A stretch of 64,000 bases of DNA, from NCBI GenBank assembly GCA_903847975.1, contig CAINFC010000138.1:52340-116339 (forward strand), given 5' to 3'. Both the position numbers and the translations under genes were made by a program. The notes under the pieces were generated by a model that made no database searches, was not told the origin of the DNA, and saw nothing but the letters and a program-made list of their open reading frames with translations. The DNA is from an uncultured Acidobacteriota bacterium. Its GTDB lineage: Bacteria; Acidobacteriota; UBA6911; CAINFC01. Shown here piece after piece: positions 49,301 through 63,090 of this stretch. Numbering within the stretch: position 1 is the stretch's first letter; each line of letters starts with the position of its first letter.

Positions 49301-50038
49301 CTATTTCAGGGAGCTGGCGCAGGCGTTATCGAACCGGATGTGCGTCCCGGCTTCCTTCACCCAGAAGGTAAGCTGATCCAGCTTGGCAACCTGCTGGGCG
49401 GTAAGGGTGGCGGTAAAGCTCAGCTGGCTGGTCCGGTTGATGCGCATGGTTACGGCACCGGCGCTGAACTGGATGCCGATGCTGTTCACGCTGCCGCCGG
49501 TATCATACGAGGAAGACCACACATAGGTCATGGTGCTGTCCCATCCGAAGAGCCTGGCGGCGCCGTTGGAGAAGACCAGCAGCCCGACTCCGTTCAGGAC
49601 CTTGCCTTCCACCGGGAGCACATATTGCAACTCCGATGCAAAGAGGTAGATCCCGTAATACCCCCCGGCGCCCAGGCTGACCGGTTCCACATCCGTGTCG
49701 AAGGTGAAATATCCGCCCACCGTGATGGCCGGCTTCAGGTCCTGCGACATGACAGGACCGTACTTGCTTGTCGAGGCCGGCAGGACCTGGTCGGCATCCA
49801 GCTTCCCGTTCAGCCAGCTCCAGGTGGCGTAGGCGTCAAAGCTTTGCCAGGTTTTAGCCGACGGCAGGGTGAAATCCTCGCGAAAATAGTCGCAGGTCTG
49901 GATCAGCTCCCGGGTCACCAGGGGCAGGTAGACCGACCGTGAGATCGGCGAAGAGGAAGGCGGAACCGGCAAGGTCTCCACCGAGGCGGACGGGAGCAGG
50001 ATTGCGGCACCGAGCAGGACGGGAAACAGCTTTCTCAT
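49301..50038 (-). CDS. Secreted protein of unknown function
   Basis: 245 residues. ATG 50038 follows GGGAGG and opens a signal peptide (RKLFPVLLGAAILLPSASV). After a Ser/Pro-rich linker the protein is beta-rich with many aromatic residues (WQSFDAYATWSWLNGKLDAD, GYFTFDTDVEPVSLGAGGYYG, VTMRINRTSQLSFTATL), a pattern like LamG/concanavalin-type sandwiches but without a clear signature. Two Cys (CDYF near the start and CASS at the end) could form a disulphide closing the domain. No function is proposed. Confidence 0.65.
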   Translation of the reverse strand: MRKLFPVLLGAAILLPSASVETLPVPPSSSPISRSVYLPLVTRELIQTCDYFREDFTLPSAKTWQSFDAYATWSWLNGKLDADQVLPASTSKYGPVMSQDLKPAITVGGYFTFDTDVEPVSLGAGGYYGIYLFASELQYVLPVEGKVLNGVGLLVFSNGAARLFGWDSTMTYVWSSSYDTGGSVNSIGIQFSAGAVTMRINRTSQLSFTATLTAQQVAKLDQLTFWVKEAGTHIRFDNACASSLK

Positions 50039-50098
50039 TTCAGGACCTCCCTTTCCGGATGGGGAATGCATCCTTGGAAATAGTACCACCAAATGCCC

Positions 50099-55294
<5,196 letters not shown>

Positions 55295-55547
55295 GATGAA
55301 CTGCGCCCCTAAGAAATATGAATCTATATTATTTAAGCCGCACTCCACGCAGTGAAGCTTGCTACATGGGTTGAAGAACAAATATAGATTAACAGGGCGT
55401 CGGTTGGCAATAGTCGATTGCGGTTAAGTCAGGCCGGATGTCCGGCGATTCTTCCCGGTCTTTTCCCCCGTTTTTATGGTAGGCTATGGCGATGAAAGAT
55501 GCCTGTTTTTTACACCTGGATTTTTTCAACACGGAGGTATTTTGCGC

Positions 55548-56351
55548 ATGACCAGCCGGACGGCTCTTTTCCCCCTCTTTCTGCTTGCTGCCCTTTTCCT
55601 GTCCGCCGCAGCCGCCACGGCTGCCAGGCCGCAGACCGGATTTTTGAACCGCACCGTTGTTGTGGACCGCGAGGTCTACGGCTACCAGGTCTACGTTCCT
55701 GCGGAGTGGACCAAAAGTAAAAAATGGCCCGTCATCCTCTTTCTTCACGGAGCCGGCGAGCGCGGTGACGACGGGCTGCAGCAAACCCAGGTCGGAATCG
55801 GTGCCGCCATTCGCAAGCACCGCGACCGTTTTCCCTGCATCGTGGTGCTGACGCAGTGCCGTAAAAACAGCTGGTGGTCAGCGCCGGCCATGGAAGCCCA
55901 GGCCCTGAAGGCACTGGATCAATCCATGAGGGAGTTCCGGGGGGACCCGGACCGGGTTTACCTGACCGGCCTCTCCATGGGAGGGTACGGCACCTGGGAT
56001 ATTGCCTACCGTTATCCGGGACGCTTTGCCGCCTATGCCCCGATCTGTGGCGGAATACGGATGCCGGGCAAAATTTCCTTGCCGGAGGGAAGTCCTTTCG
56101 CCGAACCCGGTGCGGACCCCTATGCCATGGTCGCCCGGAAAATCGGCAGAACCCCGGTCTGGATTTTTCATGGGGAGGCGGATAAGACCGTACCCCCCTC
56201 CGAGTCGCGGAAAATGAACGAGGCATTGAAAGCCGGCGGCGGAAATGTAAAATACACGGAATACCCGGGTGTGGGCCACAATTCCTGGGATGCCGCCTAC
56301 GCGGAGGCGGAATTCATGCCGTGGCTCCTTGCCCAGCGGCTGGCGAGGTAG
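55548..56351 (+). CDS. Secreted alpha/beta-hydrolase (esterase/peptidase S9-like)
   Basis: 267 residues. ATG 55548 is preceded by GGAGG and starts a signal peptide (LFPLFLLAALFLSAAAATA). The alpha/beta-hydrolase core shows PVILFLHGAGERGDDG, the nucleophile Ser in TGLSMGGYGTWD, the Asp in IFHGEADKTVPP and the His in GVGHNSWD. It resembles the one-domain family annotated as phospholipase/carboxylesterase or feruloyl-esterase-like, which act on plant or glycan esters. It is 4 bp upstream of the PHP-domain gene, so they are probably one unit. Confidence 0.85.
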   Translation: MTSRTALFPLFLLAALFLSAAAATAARPQTGFLNRTVVVDREVYGYQVYVPAEWTKSKKWPVILFLHGAGERGDDGLQQTQVGIGAAIRKHRDRFPCIVVLTQCRKNSWWSAPAMEAQALKALDQSMREFRGDPDRVYLTGLSMGGYGTWDIAYRYPGRFAAYAPICGGIRMPGKISLPEGSPFAEPGADPYAMVARKIGRTPVWIFHGEADKTVPPSESRKMNEALKAGGGNVKYTEYPGVGHNSWDAAYAEAEFMPWLLAQRLAR

Positions 56352-56355
56352 CGCC

Positions 56356-57945
56356 TTGGGGCAGGGACACCTTTCGCGGCGCGAAATCCTGAGCTCCATC
56401 GCCGTTCTGGCCTCCGCCGATTCTCTGGTTCCTGCGGGGATCGCCGGAGGAGAGATGCTGTTCCCGGCGAGCCGCGGCGTGCTGAAGGGCACGGTGACCG
56501 ATGCCGCTACCGGGAAACTGTGCGCCGCGAAAATGAGGGTTACACGGCTCGGCAGCGGGCAGGAATTTCTGCCGGAACGCTGCATACGCACCATGCCGGC
56601 CCAGTCCAAAGGCGGAGTTCGCTATTTTTACCTGCGCGGCTCCTATGAGCTGGCTCTGCCGGCCGGGCCGTACGAGGTCGAGGTGGTGCGGGGCATCTGC
56701 CACGAGCCGCAGATCCGGCGGGTGGAAGTGCGGGATGGAGTTTGCCGCCTGGATTTCCGGATGAAGCTCCTGACCGATTTGCACCGCCGCGGATGGTTCT
56801 CGGGGAACACCCACACGCATTACCATGTCGAAATCGAGGAGGCGGTGGACGAGAGACTGCGACTGGTTCCTCCCGCCGAAGCGGTGGATGTCAGCGTTCT
56901 CAGCTACCTGATCCGCAACCGGTTGCCTTATGCCAGCAACCGGATTCCGATCGGCCGGCTCCGGGACTTCTCCGGCGACGGTACCATCCTGGATATGGGC
57001 GAGGAGTGCCGCAACAATTTCGTTTCCAAAGAACGGCCGCATAACCTGGGATATGGCCACTGCCTGTTTCTGAACATTCCGCGGCTGATCGAGCCGGTCT
57101 CCACCGGCCAGCTGTCAGCGGAGGGCCAGGCGCCCGACTTTCCCACGCTGTCGATGCTTTGTGCCGAGGCCCGCCGCCTGGGAGGGACCACCGTCTGGTG
57201 TCACAACGGGCACGGCATGGAAGCCCCGGTGGCCGTGGCTCTTGGGCTGGTGGATGCTCTCAATATCGCCGACGGTTTTCCCGTGGAATACGATGGGTAT
57301 TACCGCTTCCTGAATTGCGGATTCCGCCTGCCTATTTCCACCGGCACCGACTGGTGGGAGTACGACCACAACCGCGTCTTCGTGCGGGTGGAAGGTTCGT
57401 TCGGCTACGAGTCCTGGCTGGCGGGCCTTCGCGCCGGGCGGACCTGCGTGACCAACGGTCCTCTGCTGGAGCTGAAGGTCAATGGCCGGCAGCCGGGTGA
57501 AGCGCTTCCCGGGGGGCGGCGCCTGCAGGTGGTGGCCAAAGCGATTTCCCGCGTGCCGTTCGAGCGGTTGGAAATCGTGAGGAACGGAGAGGTGGTAGCC
57601 CAGAAAATCGCGGACCTCCGGCAGGAGGCGGCACTTGAGTGGGAGTGCCCTGCGACCCGCCAGGCCGGGTGGATTGCCGCCCGTGTCGGCGGAGCCACCA
57701 TGACGCGCCTGGGGTATCCCGTTTTTGCCCACACCAATCCGGTTTACTACTCCGGGGTACCGCCCACGGCGCTCCGGCAGGAGGCCGCCCGGGCCTGGGC
57801 CGGGGAAATCGAGAGTTCGATGCGCTTCCTGCAGAAAAATTTCCGCTTCGCCTATGAAGCGGACAGGGCGTTCGCCCTGGGGCGGTTCGAGGAAGGCCGG
57901 CGTTTTTATGCGGGCCTGGCCCGCGAGGGGGCCGCCGGTTCATGA
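56356..57945 (+). CDS. CehA/McbA-like PHP metallo-protein, Tat signal
   Basis: About 529 residues from a TTG at 56356, chosen because GCGAGG lies just upstream, the preceding gene ends at 56351, and the start then opens a twin-arginine signal (LSRREILSSIAVLAS). A carboxypeptidase-regulatory-like beta domain follows (GVLKGTVTDAATGKL), then a PHP-type metal-binding domain: GWFSGNTHTHYHVE (His-x-His), VWCHNGHGMEAP and STGTDWWEYDHNRVF. CehA-type enzymes hydrolyse esters or carbamates with metal ions; the substrate here is unknown. It is likely coupled to the esterase upstream. Confidence 0.75.
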   Translation: MGQGHLSRREILSSIAVLASADSLVPAGIAGGEMLFPASRGVLKGTVTDAATGKLCAAKMRVTRLGSGQEFLPERCIRTMPAQSKGGVRYFYLRGSYELALPAGPYEVEVVRGICHEPQIRRVEVRDGVCRLDFRMKLLTDLHRRGWFSGNTHTHYHVEIEEAVDERLRLVPPAEAVDVSVLSYLIRNRLPYASNRIPIGRLRDFSGDGTILDMGEECRNNFVSKERPHNLGYGHCLFLNIPRLIEPVSTGQLSAEGQAPDFPTLSMLCAEARRLGGTTVWCHNGHGMEAPVAVALGLVDALNIADGFPVEYDGYYRFLNCGFRLPISTGTDWWEYDHNRVFVRVEGSFGYESWLAGLRAGRTCVTNGPLLELKVNGRQPGEALPGGRRLQVVAKAISRVPFERLEIVRNGEVVAQKIADLRQEAALEWECPATRQAGWIAARVGGATMTRLGYPVFAHTNPVYYSGVPPTALRQEAARAWAGEIESSMRFLQKNFRFAYEADRAFALGRFEEGRRFYAGLAREGAAGS

Positions 57946-58237
57946 AAGGAAAACCAATCCCCCCGTTCCCAAAGAATCTTTTCCGATGAGGGGGTAAAAA
58001 GTGGCGGACGGGTCCGGTTCTGCCGTCTCTGCCTGGACTTTGCCTCGGAATAGCCATCCGGTACCGGTTTGCGCGGGGTTTCCCAAGGCCATGGCGGAGC
58101 GCAACGGTACGATATCCGATGGTTCGCCCCGCGCGGCACACACCCGAGTCCCGCAAGGGACGGCAGATCCGGACAAGAACTGCCATGCCGCAGGCGGTGC
58201 AACCGACCCTTTCCGCATGACCCTGGAGTGGTTCCGG

Positions 58238-61189
58238 CTAGGGGTAAACTCCCTGTACTAATACGGATTGGATCAGCCTCCGTTCGGAGCCTTGTATTTC
58301 AAAAAGCAAAAAATTGTAGTCTCCGAGCGAAACCCAGGGGACTTCCAGCGTGTAGTTCGACGAGCGGAAAACGTCCGTCAAAAGCTTTTCTCCCCCGCTT
58401 CCCTGGAGGACCGACAGCAGCAGCGGAAGCTGATAAGGGTTCGTAACGGTCAACGACACCTTGCAGGTGGAGGTCCGGGAAGCAAGATAGCACAAGATGG
58501 GATAGGCGGTGAGCCGTGATCCCTGAACCTCATAGGGCACGCCATTCACCGTTGTGGTGGCCACCACCGCCCCCCTGACTCCGCCGCGAATTTCATAAAG
58601 CAGGAAATCATAGGTTCCGTTGCCGATCCAGGGAATGGGAAGGGACAGGTAGGTGTCCCGGAAATCGCCGGTCAGCTGCAGCTGTTCACCATACGGGGAC
58701 TTTGCCCAGAGCTGCAGGGTCGATTCCGCTGCATTCTGGACAGTCAGGGTCACCCTGCAGTGGGAGGAGGACAGCGGGATCCGGCAGCTGGGAACATCCG
58801 AAGAGAGCCTGGGAACCGCCGCCGCGGCGGAAATTACACGCACCGAAACGGATTGTGCCTGCCGGGAACAGCTGCCTCGGATTTCCCGGAAGAAAAACTG
58901 ATAGGTGCCCTCCAGAAGCCAGGGTAAGTCCATAGTCAGAACCGGATCGGTATAAATTCCCGTCAGGGCCTGCATTCCGCCGCCATTATACGAAACCCAA
59001 CCCTGGAGCGGGGTGCCGGACGGATTGTTGGCTCTCAGCTGAATGGTGCAGCGCTGTGTCCCCGGGGCCAGAATGCAGGGGTTCGGTGTGGCCTGCAGAG
59101 CGACCTCCGGCAGGGGGCGGGGGTCCGGTTTGAATACCTGTATTCGATTGTTCCCGGTATCGGCCACAAAAATGCTGCCGTCGGGGCCAACGGCAATACC
59201 GCCCGGGTCGAGGAATTGCCCCTCCTCGGAACCGCGGCTCCCGAATTGAGTCAGGAGGGCGCCCTGCGAAGAATACTTGCGCACCCGGTGGTTTCCGGTA
59301 TCGGCCACCCAGATGTTACCGGCTTCATCCACCGCAATCCCCTCCGGGTTTTGCAAGCCGTCTACGGATCCTCCGATGGTGCGGACCGCTTTAAGGTCCG
59401 GACCGATTTGCACGATGCGATGATTATTCGTGTCGGCCACCCAAAGGTTGCCTTCCCGGTCCCCGGCAACACTGCTCGGAAAGAGAAGCTGCTGGGGCGA
59501 GCTGCCCGGGGAACCCCAGCGAAGGACAAACAGGCCATCCGCGGTAAATTTCTGCAGGCGGCTGTTGCCGGCATCCGCTGCCCACAAGGCTCCGAACCGG
59601 TCGAAACCGAGTGTGCCGGGGTCATAGAGCTGGCCGTCCCCGCTGCCCGAGGAAGACCAGGAGCGAATCAGGGCGCCGGCGGCATCGAATTTTTTAATCT
59701 GGTGTCTGCCCGCATCGACGACATAGAGCCCGGTATCCGATCCCGCCAGTGCGAATCGGGGGTAGGCCAGCTGGTCTTCCCTGGTCCCGAACTGCCCCAC
59801 GCTTCCCAGAAGATTTCCCTCTGCGGTGAAATGAAGAATCCGGTGATTACCGGTATCTGCGACCCATAGGTTCCCGGAAGGATCCACGGAAATTCCACCC
59901 GGGGCCCGCATGTTCGACTTGCCGACATCCAGGGTTCCCAGCCGGGTGAGGGTGAAGGAAACCGGGTCCATTTTCAGGACCATACTGGAAATCGAGTCGG
60001 CAATGAACAGCACGCCCTGCGGATCGGAGGCGATCTGTCTCGGGATGGCGTAGGACTGGTGAAATATGCGGTCCGCCTGTCCGGAGGGCAGTAAGGACGG
60101 AGGGCAGGGCACGTAGGCTCCGCCGCACCGGTCTTCCACGGTCAACGGAAAGGAGGCCAGGTGTTTTCCCGGAGAGCTGAATACCTGAATTCTCTGGTTG
60201 TAGGAATCGGCGACCAGGATATTGTGATCGGGAAGGACGTATACGCCGTGCGGCACCGCAAACTGCCCGTCCCCGGTTCCGAAGGAACCCCAGTACGATA
60301 ACAGCGCACCCTGTCGCGAAAAGACCTGAACCCGATGGTTCCAGCTGTCGGCCACATAGATGTTGCCGGAGTCGTCCAGGGCCAGGCCCGTGGGGTATTG
60401 AAACTGCCCGGGTTTATTGCCCGAGCCGCCCCAGGAAGCCAAAAGCCGGCCGTCGGCTGTGAATTTCTGAATGCGGTGGCTGTCGGCAACGTACAGGATG
60501 CCCACTTCATCGATGGCCACACTCGCGGGAAAGGTGAACAGTTTATCGGCTGGTCCCCCCAGGCTGCGCAGATAATTTCCTTCCCTGTCGAAGACCTGCA
60601 CCCGGTGGTTGGCGTAATCGGCAACATAAAGCTCCCAGATCGGGTTGAAGGCCAGGGAAATAGGGAAGCGAAACCGTCCCGTTTTGGTTCCCTCGCCGCC
60701 AATAACCGCGACCTCCTGCCCGTGGGCATCCAGGACGAGGATGCGGTGGTTGCCGGTGTCGGCCACAAAAATCCGGCTCTGCGGGCCGATGGCGACTCCA
60801 TACGGGTTATCCATGCGTCCGGAGACAAGCTCGCCCCAGCGGGCGGTAAAGCAGGGGGCATCCTGAAGGATGGAATCGGATGGAGTGGCGGACTGTTCCG
60901 GAAAGTACGATTCGATCGGACCGGCTTCCTGCAGCCCGGGAAGTGCGATCTGTTTCCTGAAATCCAGTCGCTGATGACGCCAAAGCCATTGCTGTTCCAG
61001 TGGCCCGACGGAAGTGGTGTCGAAAAGGTCCATCCAGGCAAAACTGGTATGAGCGACGTAAAAGGAATAAAAAATACCGAGTGCCAGGAGCGGCAGCAGG
61101 GATTTCAAAGCGGCCCGGGTTATTAAGGCGGTGCCGTTTCGGACGGAGCCGGCAGAGCCGGCAGGAAGAGAGGAATTCCTTTGGTTCAT
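58238..61189 (-). CDS. NHL beta-propeller protein, membrane anchored
   Basis: 983 residues from ATG 61189, which overlaps the stop of the upstream gene (ATGA) and has GAGGGAA before it. There is an N-terminal membrane segment (SLLPLLALGIFYSFYVAHTSFAW), then two sets of NHL repeats (about 110-330 and 390-690), each with the pattern GNIWVADTGNHRVRKY. The C-terminus has three related domains of about 90 residues starting ILAPGTQRCTIQL, RIPLSSSHCRVTL and YLASRTSTCKVSL. NHL propellers usually bind proteins, RNA or glycans; here an extracytoplasmic binding role is likely. It is coupled to the GT-C-like gene. Confidence 0.85.
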   Translation of the reverse strand: MNQRNSSLPAGSAGSVRNGTALITRAALKSLLPLLALGIFYSFYVAHTSFAWMDLFDTTSVGPLEQQWLWRHQRLDFRKQIALPGLQEAGPIESYFPEQSATPSDSILQDAPCFTARWGELVSGRMDNPYGVAIGPQSRIFVADTGNHRILVLDAHGQEVAVIGGEGTKTGRFRFPISLAFNPIWELYVADYANHRVQVFDREGNYLRSLGGPADKLFTFPASVAIDEVGILYVADSHRIQKFTADGRLLASWGGSGNKPGQFQYPTGLALDDSGNIYVADSWNHRVQVFSRQGALLSYWGSFGTGDGQFAVPHGVYVLPDHNILVADSYNQRIQVFSSPGKHLASFPLTVEDRCGGAYVPCPPSLLPSGQADRIFHQSYAIPRQIASDPQGVLFIADSISSMVLKMDPVSFTLTRLGTLDVGKSNMRAPGGISVDPSGNLWVADTGNHRILHFTAEGNLLGSVGQFGTREDQLAYPRFALAGSDTGLYVVDAGRHQIKKFDAAGALIRSWSSSGSGDGQLYDPGTLGFDRFGALWAADAGNSRLQKFTADGLFVLRWGSPGSSPQQLLFPSSVAGDREGNLWVADTNNHRIVQIGPDLKAVRTIGGSVDGLQNPEGIAVDEAGNIWVADTGNHRVRKYSSQGALLTQFGSRGSEEGQFLDPGGIAVGPDGSIFVADTGNNRIQVFKPDPRPLPEVALQATPNPCILAPGTQRCTIQLRANNPSGTPLQGWVSYNGGGMQALTGIYTDPVLTMDLPWLLEGTYQFFFREIRGSCSRQAQSVSVRVISAAAAVPRLSSDVPSCRIPLSSSHCRVTLTVQNAAESTLQLWAKSPYGEQLQLTGDFRDTYLSLPIPWIGNGTYDFLLYEIRGGVRGAVVATTTVNGVPYEVQGSRLTAYPILCYLASRTSTCKVSLTVTNPYQLPLLLSVLQGSGGEKLLTDVFRSSNYTLEVPWVSLGDYNFLLFEIQGSERRLIQSVLVQGVYP

Positions 61190-62748
61190 AATTCCCTCGG
61201 GTAGGAAAGGACTGCAGGTTTGGTTTCTGCCGATGATCCGGTTCCGGGGCCTGATGGAGACTGGATCCGGTCCGGTCGGCACCCGTGTGTCCAGTGAAAC
61301 CAGCCGTAATCCCAGAGATCCCATTGACGGAATCGGGACCATAGAAGATTTGGGCTGGCCGATGTCGGGTTGAAGCAAGGCGGCCCGCTCGGACGGTTCC
61401 CACCGGTCAGCCATCGGAAAACGGTTCGAAAATGACCGGGCAGAGGGGCCGTTTCGGCGTTCCAGTAAATCGGCTCCAGATGTGTCGGTCCGGGGTCCAG
61501 GCTTTCCCTCAGCTCCGGGTGGGCCAGCAATTGGGCGGCAAGATAATGCTGGGGGTAGACCGCGGTTGCGGCCAGTTGGACTGTGGTTCCCAATAACAAA
61601 AAGCACCCGGCAAGCAGCAGCCTCCAGCTGCCGTCTCGCAACCAGACGGCAACCGGCAAAAGCGTCCATGGAATAGCCGGTAACAAATACCTTGGCCCCC
61701 AGCAGGCCCCCCCGTGCCAGGAAGGATTGAGTGAATAAAGCAGGAGCAGGCTGACAAAAACAGTAAGGACAAGAATAGCCTCACTGCGACATTGTTTACA
61801 GAGCCGGTACCAGGCGATAATGCTCAGTACAATTGGCGGCGAAAACCAGACCAGCCCCTTGCCCCAACTGAACAGCAGGCCCAGGCACCGCGTGGCACAG
61901 GACTGCACCCATGATCCAAGGCTGCCGTCCGGAAAAAGAGACCGCAGCCAGGCGTAGGGGAAAGGCCCCCGTAATTTCCACGCAGAAAAAATAGCGGCAG
62001 CAAGACAGGCCGGGATGAAAAAGAACAGGTAAATTTTATGCGAAAGGGCCAACCGCTCTTCCCACGGAAAGACGGGGCATTCCTTTGGTAGGGCCAGGTA
62101 CAAAAGCTGACCGGGCAGGATGACCAGAACGCTGAGCTTGGTAACGGCGAGGAGTGGAATGGTGGAAATCCAGAGAAGCAGGTCATTGGGGTTATGCAAG
62201 CGGGCATAACGGACCAGACAGAATCCGCCGAGGAGCGCCAGGAATCCAGCGAAAGGTTCCCGGAAAAAGGTTTTGCTGTAGGGGACGGCAAGTGTGGCCA
62301 GCCCGAACAGCAGGCAGGCAATGGTGCTGTGCCGTCTTTCTGCGCCCAACAGCAGGCAGAATCGAAAAAGGAGAATCGACGTAGCTGCCGTCAGCAACAG
62401 GTTCGGCAACACCATAGGAGTCCGGCGCAGATAGACGCGCTGATCCGGCTTGCCAAAGCATTCCAGAATGCGGCCCAGAAAATAAAAAGGAACCGCAGCC
62501 GCACAGAGACCGGGCTCATAAACTGCTGACGGGAGAGTCGGTTGTTCCGTCAACGGATGGGGCATAAATCCGGCCAGCCTTTCCATCGACATGCCCAGCC
62601 GTGCGGTTTGCAGATACAGGTCTTCCTCATCGGAGGATCCGAGGTGAAACCCGGATAACAAAAGGTAGAAAAGAGTCAATCCCAGGCCGACCGGCCAACC
62701 TGAGGGGAACCTCTTTCCGACCGGATCCTTTGGGGTGGTGGAAAACAT
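61186..62748 (-). CDS. GT-C-like polytopic membrane glycosyltransferase
   Basis: 520 residues with about 10-12 transmembrane helices in the N-terminal 420 residues and a short hydrophilic tail. The first periplasmic loop carries GSSDEEDLYLQTARLG, matching the acidic loop motif (D-E/D-E) of ArnT/PMT-like lipid-linked sugar transferases. Such enzymes move a sugar from a polyprenyl phosphate onto a protein or lipid outside the membrane. The 4-bp overlap with the NHL gene suggests that the NHL protein could be its target or partner; this is inference. Confidence 0.75.
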   Translation of the reverse strand: MFSTTPKDPVGKRFPSGWPVGLGLTLFYLLLSGFHLGSSDEEDLYLQTARLGMSMERLAGFMPHPLTEQPTLPSAVYEPGLCAAAVPFYFLGRILECFGKPDQRVYLRRTPMVLPNLLLTAATSILLFRFCLLLGAERRHSTIACLLFGLATLAVPYSKTFFREPFAGFLALLGGFCLVRYARLHNPNDLLLWISTIPLLAVTKLSVLVILPGQLLYLALPKECPVFPWEERLALSHKIYLFFFIPACLAAAIFSAWKLRGPFPYAWLRSLFPDGSLGSWVQSCATRCLGLLFSWGKGLVWFSPPIVLSIIAWYRLCKQCRSEAILVLTVFVSLLLLYSLNPSWHGGACWGPRYLLPAIPWTLLPVAVWLRDGSWRLLLAGCFLLLGTTVQLAATAVYPQHYLAAQLLAHPELRESLDPGPTHLEPIYWNAETAPLPGHFRTVFRWLTGGNRPSGPPCFNPTSASPNLLWSRFRQWDLWDYGWFHWTHGCRPDRIQSPSGPGTGSSAETKPAVLSYPREL

Positions 62749-63090
62749 GATAAACAGTCAATCTGTTATAAGGCTAATTCTTTTCTAGCTATTTTTATCC
62801 TATGGAACAGGAGGGGTGCCGATGGCGAAAAGGGAACGTGGGGGACAAGCCAGGGGGGATTCAGTGCCGACGGCAGATCGGTTGGTGGCTGATTTTCGGT
62901 GTGTTGCCCTCCGGAATCCTCTGGAAAACAGTAGTATTTTGCATCTTTCGAACCCGGGCGGAGGTGACGGGCATCACATATGGTTAGGAAGCTATTGATA
63001 TCGTTGGGGTTGTTACCTGTAACTTCCTATAATTAACGATAATTGGGTGGGGGCATCTCCTGCTGTGAGTCCGGGGAAGGAATAGCCGGA
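62749..63090. other. Intergenic region with a short palindrome
   Basis: This gap separates two minus-strand genes. AACAG-N5-CTGTT (62753-62767), just upstream of the GT-C-like gene start, is a possible small operator. A weakly supported small frame is listed separately. Nothing else was recognised. Confidence 0.35.
62822..62998 (+). CDS. Doubtful small protein
   Basis: 58 residues starting MAKRERGG. The only support is a strong Shine-Dalgarno (AGGAGGGG at 62809-62816). The composition is basic and Gly-rich with no membrane segment, repeats or family motif, and the frame ends without a terminator. It may be a chance frame. Confidence 0.2.
   Translation: MAKRERGGQARGDSVPTADRLVADFRCVALRNPLENSSILHLSNPGGGDGHHIWLGSY

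Noticed and set aside
57946..58237. Structured-looking gap between the PHP and NHL genes
   Set aside because: Short hairpins only; no T run, repeat match or riboswitch core could be recognised.
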